A DNA stretch of 64,000 nucleotides from positions 186,001 to 250,000 of the forward strand of contig NZ_POSP01000003.1 of assembly GCF_002885975.1 (NCBI RefSeq), read 5' to 3'. The DNA is from Paucibacter aquatile (GTDB taxonomy: Bacteria; Pseudomonadota; Gammaproteobacteria; Burkholderiales; Burkholderiaceae_C). Below the pieces are notes generated by a model. It was not told the DNA's origin. It made no database searches and saw only the letters and a program-made list of their open reading frames with translations. Of this stretch, positions 58,898-64,000 are shown piece by piece; positions within the stretch are counted from its first letter, which is position 1, and the number at the start of each line of letters is the position of its first letter. The translations under genes and the position numbers were made by a program.

Positions 58898-61693
58898 ATG
58901 AAACTGGACAGCCCGCTCGATCTGAGCCCCCGCCACGGCGACGGCAGCCCTCACGCCAACCGCCACCCCGACAAGCGCTGGGCTTGGCGCTTCTCCGCCT
59001 GCCACCACCTCAACGCCCAGCGACTGGGCGGAAAAGGCGCCCAACTGGCCCGGCTGCATGCCCTGGGTCTGCCCGTGCCCGACGGGCTGTGCATTCCCAT
59101 CGAAGCCATGGACGAGTACGCCCAGCACAACGGTCTGGATCTGGACCGTGCCCTGGGCAGCGGCGATGCAGCGGTCTGGGCCGAGATGGCGGACAAGCTG
59201 CGCCAGGGCGAGTTTCCGAGCCACGCGATCAGCGAACTGGCCCTGGCTTACGAAGGCCTGGGCGCCGTTGCCGTGGCCGTGCGCTCATCGGCCTGTGATG
59301 AAGACGGCCACAGCCTGTCCTTCGCGGGCCAGCACAGCAGCTATCTGCAGGTGCAAGGAGTGCCCGAACTCCTGCAACGCCTGCGCTGCTGCTGGGCGTC
59401 CTTGTTCAATGCCGCGGCGCTGAGCTACCGGCGCCAACATGCGCAGGCGCTGGCCGGCGCGCGCATGGGGGTGGTGATTCAACGCATGGTGCCGGCCACG
59501 GCCAGCAGCTGCGCCGGCGTGGGCTTTGCACGCGATCCGCTGGCACCCGAGCTGAAACAGATGCGCATCGAAGCCTGCCGCGGACTGGGTGAGGGTCTGG
59601 TCTCCGGGCGGGTGCCCAGCGATGGCTATACCCTGGCGCTCGACGATCTGCGAACTCTGGGCGAGGACCTGGCTCACAAGCACAGCGCCTTGCTCTGGTC
59701 GCCCGAACATGCGCAGCTGCAGGTGCACAGCCTGCCCCAGGATCTGGCCACCGCAGCGGCGCTGGATGAGCCGGCGCGCAAGGAAGTCGGCGCCTTGCTG
59801 CTGCGCTGCTCGCGCCTGCTCGGCCAGCCGCAGGACATCGAGTGGGCGCGCGATGAGCAGGGCCAGCTCTGGCTGCTGCAAAGCCGTGCGATCACGACCT
59901 TGCAGACACTCGCACCGGACGAGGGGCCACAGCAAGGGCAGGCCGATGCGGCGCTGACCGACACCGTGCTCTGGTCACGCATGGACATCGGCGAGATCTT
60001 CACGGGTCGCATGACCCCACTGGGCATCAGCTTCGCCAAGCACTACCAGTACCAGGTGCACCGCGCCTGCGGTGCCGGCATCGGCTTGCTGGATCTCGGC
60101 GACCCCGATCACTACATGGGCTACTACCGCGGCCATGTCTACCTCAATGTGGCCTACACCGCCTACCTGCTGTCGCAAACGCCGCCGGGCATGGACCAGG
60201 CGCCCTTCCTGCACCGCTTCAGCAGCGAGGAAGTGGTGCTGGACGGCTACCGCAACCCCTACGGCCAGCGCCTGGGCGCGAGCGCGTGGCGCCGCCTGCA
60301 GAGCACGGGCTACTGGCTGTACAAAACCGCGCGCGAGCTGCTGGGCGCCCAGCGACGTGCGCGCCGGATGGTGGCCAGCCGCCACCGCGAGTACGCACGC
60401 GCACAGCAGATGGACCTGAGCCGGCTCAGTCGGGGCGAGCTGAACCAGGAGCTGCAACATGCCCTGGCCTATTTCAAGTCCATGCACATGGGCTACCTGC
60501 CCTTCTACATCAATGCCTTCACCCTTTACGGCGCATTGGAGGAAATGTGCACCAGCTGGCTGCCCGGGCGCGGCCTGCATCTGCAGAACCGGCTCAAGGG
60601 CGATATGTCCAATCTGCGCACCGTGGAATCGGCGCGCGAGCTGTGGCAGCTGACCCAGGCCCTGCAGGCCTACCCGGAACTGCCCGCGCTCCTGGATCGC
60701 ACACCGGCCGAGCTGGCCCTGAGCACCCTGGCCGAGCATGCCCAAGGCCAGGCATTCCTGCGCGCGGAGTACGCCGCCTTCATGCGCGAGAACGGCGTGC
60801 GAGGCCACGAAGAAATGGAGCTGACGCACCCGCGCTGGGTCGACGACCCGAGCTATGTCTTCCAGATGATCAAGATCTATATGCGCCAGGGCTTCAGCGT
60901 GGATGAGCGCCTGGCCAACAACGATCAACACCGCTCGGTCGACACCGAGGCCTTGCTGGCCGAACTCTCGCCCGGCCGCCGCTGGCTGCTGCGCCGTGTC
61001 AGCACCCTGTACTGCGCCTGCAGCCGCCTGCGCGAAGAGACCCGCATGAGCATGATCACCTCGATCTGGCTGGTCCGCCGGGTGCTGGTGGAGCTGTGCC
61101 GCCGCCTGCTGGAGCAAGGCCAGTTGCGAGATATGAGCGACATGGCCTGGATGGAGTTCGCCGACATCCAGGCCTATCTCGAGGGGCGCCTGAGCGCCGA
61201 GCAAGCCTTTCCCCCTGCCGTGCTGGAGGCGCGCCGGCGTCGCCAACAAGCCTGGCTGCGTGACGGCGAACCTCCACTGACCTTTGTGGGCCCCCCGCCA
61301 GTGCGCCCGGCCACCGTGGCCACCGTGCGCGGCGACCTGACCGGCCTGGGCACCTCGCGCGGCGTGTTGCGAGCACGCGCCCGTGTGATCCTGGACCTGA
61401 ACCGCCAGGCGCCCGAGCTGCAAAGCGGCGAGGTCATCGTCACCCATTTCACCGACGCCTCCTGGACGCCGCTGTTTGCACTGGCCGGTGCGGTGGTCAC
61501 GGATGTGGGCTCCATGCTCTCGCACAGCTCCATCGTGGCGAGAGAGTTCGGTATCCCCTCGGTGGTGAACACGCAGTTCGCCACCTCCAGCATCCGCAGC
61601 GGTGACTGGCTGACCGTCGATGGCGAACGTGGCCTGGTGGCCATTGAACGCCAGCACACCCTCGCAGAGGAGACCCCACCATGCCCGTTCTGA
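58898..61693 (+). CDS. pigC: PEP-synthase-like condensing enzyme (PigC/TamQ-like)
   Basis: A 931-residue ATP-dependent ligase of the PEP synthase/pyruvate phosphate dikinase superfamily. The N-terminal ATP-grasp part (to about residue 340) has LGGKGAQLARL, AVRSSACDEDGHSLSFAGQHSSYL and DIEWARDEQGQLWLLQSRAI. The C-terminal mobile His domain carries His876 in GSMLSHSSIVAREFGIPSVV. This layout is shared by prodigiosin and tambjamine synthetases, which phosphorylate MBC and join it to the monopyrrole or amine. GAGGAG lies 8 bases before the ATG. It overlaps pigK by 13 bases. Confidence 0.93.
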   Translation: MKLDSPLDLSPRHGDGSPHANRHPDKRWAWRFSACHHLNAQRLGGKGAQLARLHALGLPVPDGLCIPIEAMDEYAQHNGLDLDRALGSGDAAVWAEMADKLRQGEFPSHAISELALAYEGLGAVAVAVRSSACDEDGHSLSFAGQHSSYLQVQGVPELLQRLRCCWASLFNAAALSYRRQHAQALAGARMGVVIQRMVPATASSCAGVGFARDPLAPELKQMRIEACRGLGEGLVSGRVPSDGYTLALDDLRTLGEDLAHKHSALLWSPEHAQLQVHSLPQDLATAAALDEPARKEVGALLLRCSRLLGQPQDIEWARDEQGQLWLLQSRAITTLQTLAPDEGPQQGQADAALTDTVLWSRMDIGEIFTGRMTPLGISFAKHYQYQVHRACGAGIGLLDLGDPDHYMGYYRGHVYLNVAYTAYLLSQTPPGMDQAPFLHRFSSEEVVLDGYRNPYGQRLGASAWRRLQSTGYWLYKTARELLGAQRRARRMVASRHREYARAQQMDLSRLSRGELNQELQHALAYFKSMHMGYLPFYINAFTLYGALEEMCTSWLPGRGLHLQNRLKGDMSNLRTVESARELWQLTQALQAYPELPALLDRTPAELALSTLAEHAQGQAFLRAEYAAFMRENGVRGHEEMELTHPRWVDDPSYVFQMIKIYMRQGFSVDERLANNDQHRSVDTEALLAELSPGRRWLLRRVSTLYCACSRLREETRMSMITSIWLVRRVLVELCRRLLEQGQLRDMSDMAWMEFADIQAYLEGRLSAEQAFPPAVLEARRRRQQAWLRDGEPPLTFVGPPPVRPATVATVRGDLTGLGTSRGVLRARARVILDLNRQAPELQSGEVIVTHFTDASWTPLFALAGAVVTDVGSMLSHSSIVAREFGIPSVVNTQFATSSIRSGDWLTVDGERGLVAIERQHTLAEETPPCPF

Positions 61694-62004
61694 TCGACCG
61701 CATTCGCCTGAGGTCCATCGACCACCGCGCCGCCTTCATCCAATGGGTGCAGGAGGTGGACTACGCCGCCTGCCAGGATCTGCCCAGCGTGCAACGCTTT
61801 CGGGTGTTTGCCTGCCCCGGCGGTGACGGCCTGGATTTCTTCGAGATCGTGGAGATCAGCAGCCTCGATGCGTTCGCGGCCGACACCTCCAGCCCCCTGT
61901 TCCAGAGCCTGGTCGCGCGCTTCGTGCAGCTGGCCGAGCTGGGCGAACAGTTCTCGGGCGATTTGCTGGAGCCGGGATTTGAACGCCTTGAACGCCTGGC
62001 CTGA
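61681..62004 (+). CDS. pigK: HapK/RedY family protein (PigK-like)
   Basis: A 107-residue single-domain protein of the REDY-like HapK family, small ferredoxin-fold (dimeric alpha/beta-barrel-like) proteins found almost only in prodiginine and tambjamine clusters. Recognised by its size, the N-terminal strand VLIDRIRLRS, the helix RAAFIQWVQEVDYAACQDLP and FFEIVEISSLDAF. Its exact role is unsettled; a chaperone- or scaffold-like function has been suggested. Its presence is a strong marker for the pathway. It is embedded by overlap between pigC and pigL. Confidence 0.85.
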   Translation: MPVLIDRIRLRSIDHRAAFIQWVQEVDYAACQDLPSVQRFRVFACPGGDGLDFFEIVEISSLDAFAADTSSPLFQSLVARFVQLAELGEQFSGDLLEPGFERLERLA

Positions 62005-62743
62005 ATCGCCGACGTGGCCGGCAGCAGCAAGCGAGCCGCAGCGGGACACGCCGACGAGCTGCGAGCTGCTGCTGCATGCGCTGCCCGAGCCGCCCGATGC
62101 TGCATGGCTGGCCGCCCGACTGCATCCGCAGGAGCTGCAACGCTGGCGCGGCATGGCCTGGCCCAAGCGTCGGCGCGAATGGCTGGCAGGCCGCTTGTGT
62201 GCCAAATCTGCCCTGCGCCCCTGGTTGAGCGCCTCGGAGGCCGCACCAGACCGCCTGCTGATTGGCTGCGATGCGCTGTCGCGCCCTTGTCTGCCGGGCA
62301 GCCCGCTGCACCTGAGCATCAGCCACAGCCGCCGCCGGGCCATGGCCGCGGCCGACTCCGCGCCGCTGGGACTGGACACCGAACTGCACGAGGCCGTGCG
62401 CGCCCAGTCTCTGGAGATGCTCATCTCCGCGGACGAAAGCGCGCTCACGGCACAGCAGCTGGGCCTGAGCATCCACGAAGCCCGCACCGTGGTGTGGTGT
62501 CTCAAGGAGGCACGATTCAAATGCCAGGGCCGGGGCAGCTTTGTGAGCCTGGCCCAGGGCTGGCGGCTGGAGGGCTGGAGCAGCGACGCCCAACCGCGCT
62601 GGCGCCGCCAGTCGGCCTGGCCGCCGGCCCCGGCCGGGCGCCACTGGCACGTCCGATTGCACATCAACGAACACGAAGCCTGCGCCCTGGTCCACACCCG
62701 GCCTGGTGCAGCGCCGTTTGAGGAGAGCCGCCATGCATGCTGA
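61979..62743 (+). CDS. pigL: 4'-phosphopantetheinyl transferase (PigL-like)
   Basis: Sfp-type enzyme of about 254 residues that would attach pantetheine to the carrier domains in TamA, PigG and PigH homologues. Motifs are WLAGRLCAKSALR, LHLSISHSRRRA, LGLDTE (metal-binding Asp/Glu) and VVWCLKEARFKC. No ATG lies at a sensible place; TTG 61979 sits 7 bases after GGAG and gives an overlap of 26 bases with pigK, so a TTG start is proposed (TTG 61988 is an alternative). Confidence 0.88.
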   Translation: MNALNAWPESPTWPAAASEPQRDTPTSCELLLHALPEPPDAAWLAARLHPQELQRWRGMAWPKRRREWLAGRLCAKSALRPWLSASEAAPDRLLIGCDALSRPCLPGSPLHLSISHSRRRAMAAADSAPLGLDTELHEAVRAQSLEMLISADESALTAQQLGLSIHEARTVVWCLKEARFKCQGRGSFVSLAQGWRLEGWSSDAQPRWRRQSAWPPAPAGRHWHVRLHINEHEACALVHTRPGAAPFEESRHAC

Positions 62744-64000
62744 GAGCCTGAAGCTGGCAGCGCAGTGGGAGCAAGAACTGGGCGATCCACGGCAGAGCGA
62801 TGCGCTGCTGTGCTTTGCCGACACCTTGCGGGAGGATGAGGCCGAAGTCTTCCCCCAAACCAGCCTGGAACAGCTGCGGCGCCTGGGTCTGTTCGATCAA
62901 CTGGTGCCAAGCCGTCTGGGCGGTCAGCTCCAGGAACCCGAGCGCATCCTGACCTTGTCCCGCATCCTGTCGCGCCGCGACCTGAGCACCGTGATCGCCT
63001 TCGGCCAGACCTTGCTCGGTTCCTTGCCAATCTGGCTGGCGGGCAGCCCCGCCCAGCAAGCGGCCCATGCACGCAGCCTCAGGGCCGGTGGGCTGGCTTG
63101 CCTGGCCCTGACCGAGCGAGCCCATGGCAGCGACATCCTCTCGACCGAGTTCCGCGTCGAAGCCGAGGCGGATGGGCAGCACCTGCGCATCCAGGGCGAA
63201 AAATGGCTGATCAACAACGGCAGCCGCGGCGCTTCTGCCACGGTGCTGGCCTGCCAGCACCACGCGGACGGTCGCAAGGAGCTGGTGCTGCTGCGCCTGA
63301 GCCGCCCCGAGCCTGATGCCGACCCCAGCTGGCACAGCCTGCCCAAGAACGCCACGCATGGCATCCGTGGGGCCGACATCAGCGGCTTTGCATTGCAGGA
63401 CCACCGTTGCCTGGCCGCCGATGTCAGCCTGCCGCGCCAGGAACCGGCCCTGAACCTGGTGCTCAAGACCTTGCAGATCTCGCGCATCCTGTGCGCAGGC
63501 TTTTCGCTGGGCGCCACCGACACCTTGCTGCGTCTCACCCTGGAGTTTGCGAGCCAGCGGCAGCTCTACGGCAAGACCGTCACGCAGATTCCCGCCGCCC
63601 GAGCCAAGCTGGCCCACAGCTACGCGCGCTTGCTGTGCAATGATCTGCTGGCCCAGGCCTGCACGCGAGCGATCGCTCGTCTACCCGCTGAATTGAGCGT
63701 TCTGTCGCCCATCTGCAAATACCAGCTTCCCGTCAGCTGCGAAGCGGTGGCCCGCGAACTGGCCCAGGTGCTGGGCGCCCGGCACTACCTGCGCAGCCAG
63801 GATGCGCTGGGCATGTTTCAAAAGATGGCGCGCGATCTGCAGGTGGTCAGCCTGTTTGACGGCAGCACGCAGGTCAATCTGGGCCTGCTCGCCGCCCAGC
63901 TGCGCCAATTGCAACCCACCCTGCTGCAATGCTGGCAAGAAGGCTCAAGCGCCCGCGAAGCGCTGCTTGAGGATGCGCGCGCCTTGTTGCGCAGCGAGGC
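62733..64000 (+). CDS. Acyl-CoA dehydrogenase-like protein (TamT-like), 3' partial
   Basis: At least 422 residues, cut by the right edge. AGGAG lies 7 bases before ATG 62733, and it overlaps pigL by 11 bases. It is a flavoprotein of the acyl-CoA dehydrogenase family: ALTERAHGSDI, GEKWLINNGSRGASA, LKTLQISRILCAGFSLGA and ASQRQLYGKTV. The catalytic-base position of medium-chain enzymes reads Asp376 (FDGSTQVNL) instead of Glu. Tambjamine clusters include such an enzyme that desaturates the fatty chain, so it may introduce a double bond into the amine tail. It differs clearly from the PigA-like enzyme at 47012. Confidence 0.85.
   Translation, partial: MHAESLKLAAQWEQELGDPRQSDALLCFADTLREDEAEVFPQTSLEQLRRLGLFDQLVPSRLGGQLQEPERILTLSRILSRRDLSTVIAFGQTLLGSLPIWLAGSPAQQAAHARSLRAGGLACLALTERAHGSDILSTEFRVEAEADGQHLRIQGEKWLINNGSRGASATVLACQHHADGRKELVLLRLSRPEPDADPSWHSLPKNATHGIRGADISGFALQDHRCLAADVSLPRQEPALNLVLKTLQISRILCAGFSLGATDTLLRLTLEFASQRQLYGKTVTQIPAARAKLAHSYARLLCNDLLAQACTRAIARLPAELSVLSPICKYQLPVSCEAVARELAQVLGARHYLRSQDALGMFQKMARDLQVVSLFDGSTQVNLGLLAAQLRQLQPTLLQCWQEGSSAREALLEDARALLRSE

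Larger units (their letters stand above)
36920..64000 (+). other. Tambjamine/prodiginine-type bipyrrole biosynthetic cluster (continues past the edge)
   Basis: All genes from 36990 to the right edge are on the plus strand with overlaps or small gaps. The homologue set covers proline activation (PigI, PigG, PigA), chain extension and bipyrrole formation (PigJ, PigH), methylation (PigF), final condensation (PigC), PigK and PigL, plus fatty-amine genes (TamA-, TamH- and TamT-like). PigB and PigD homologues are absent from the window. The predicted route is L-proline to pyrrolyl-carrier to HBM to MBC, condensed with a fatty amine. Family assignments rest on motifs seen in the sequence; the product is inferred. 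Confidence 0.85.

Noticed and set aside
36920..64000. Prodigiosin rather than tambjamine as the product
   Set aside because: PigB and PigD homologues are not present in the window, and the FAAL-ACP and aminotransferase-reductase genes fit fatty-amine formation; still possible if those genes lie beyond the edge.

Overview
The window is GC-rich, densely coded DNA of a betaproteobacterium, most likely Burkholderiales of the Roseateles/Leptothrix type. This is judged from the pst-pho arrangement, the DUF4337 and DUF2860 proteins and overall protein style; no rRNA or tRNA gene was seen to fix the taxon.

Layout: (1) 1-11606, a giant Gly-rich autotransporter, probably open at the left edge, with about 43 AQS(I/V)GGGGG-type repeats and an inserted block of four HYxxxGxxEGR repeats. 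(2) 11607-13983, a decayed stretch ending in a thyA 3' remnant that overlaps an intact folA, then a DUF4337 membrane protein. (3) 14098-23778, a terminator and Pho box followed by pstS, a small lipoprotein gene, pstC, pstA, pstB, phoU, phoB and phoR: phosphate uptake plus its two-component control. (4) 23907-26450, xthA and an Aer-like PAS chemoreceptor. (5) 26616-30750, an inverted repeat and a minor-pilin operon (PilE, FimT/GspH, PilV and PilW types) ending in a large probable pilus-tip protein. (6) 30741-36850, an RhlE-type helicase and an exported-looking FAH-family protein on the minus strand, then a response regulator, a histidine kinase and a DUF2860 outer-membrane protein.

(7) 36920-64000 is the main find: a single-strand, tightly coupled biosynthetic cluster running off the right edge. 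It has nearly everything needed for the bipyrrole aldehyde MBC of prodigiosin/tambjamine pathways: carrier protein (PigG), prolyl-AMP ligase (PigI), prolyl-carrier dehydrogenase (PigA), a two-KS protein (PigJ), ACP-oxoamine synthase (PigH), a nitroreductase-like candidate HBM oxidase, an O-methyltransferase (PigF), a PEP-synthase-like condensing enzyme (PigC), a HapK/RedY protein (PigK) and a phosphopantetheinyl transferase (PigL). Instead of the PigB/PigD genes that make the prodigiosin monopyrrole, it carries a fatty acyl-AMP ligase-ACP didomain (TamA type), an aminotransferase-acyl-ACP reductase fusion (TamH type) and a second acyl-CoA dehydrogenase (TamT type). That set would make a fatty amine, so the predicted product is a tambjamine-like yellow bipyrrole enamine.

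Unusual additions are a LuxI-type AHL synthase as first gene behind a well-formed lux box, a Rieske oxygenase that could cyclise or oxidise the product, and an embedded LolA-like/FtsX/FtsX/ATPase/outer-membrane-barrel export module. Functions in this cluster are inferred from family motifs and gene context; the chemistry has not been tested here.
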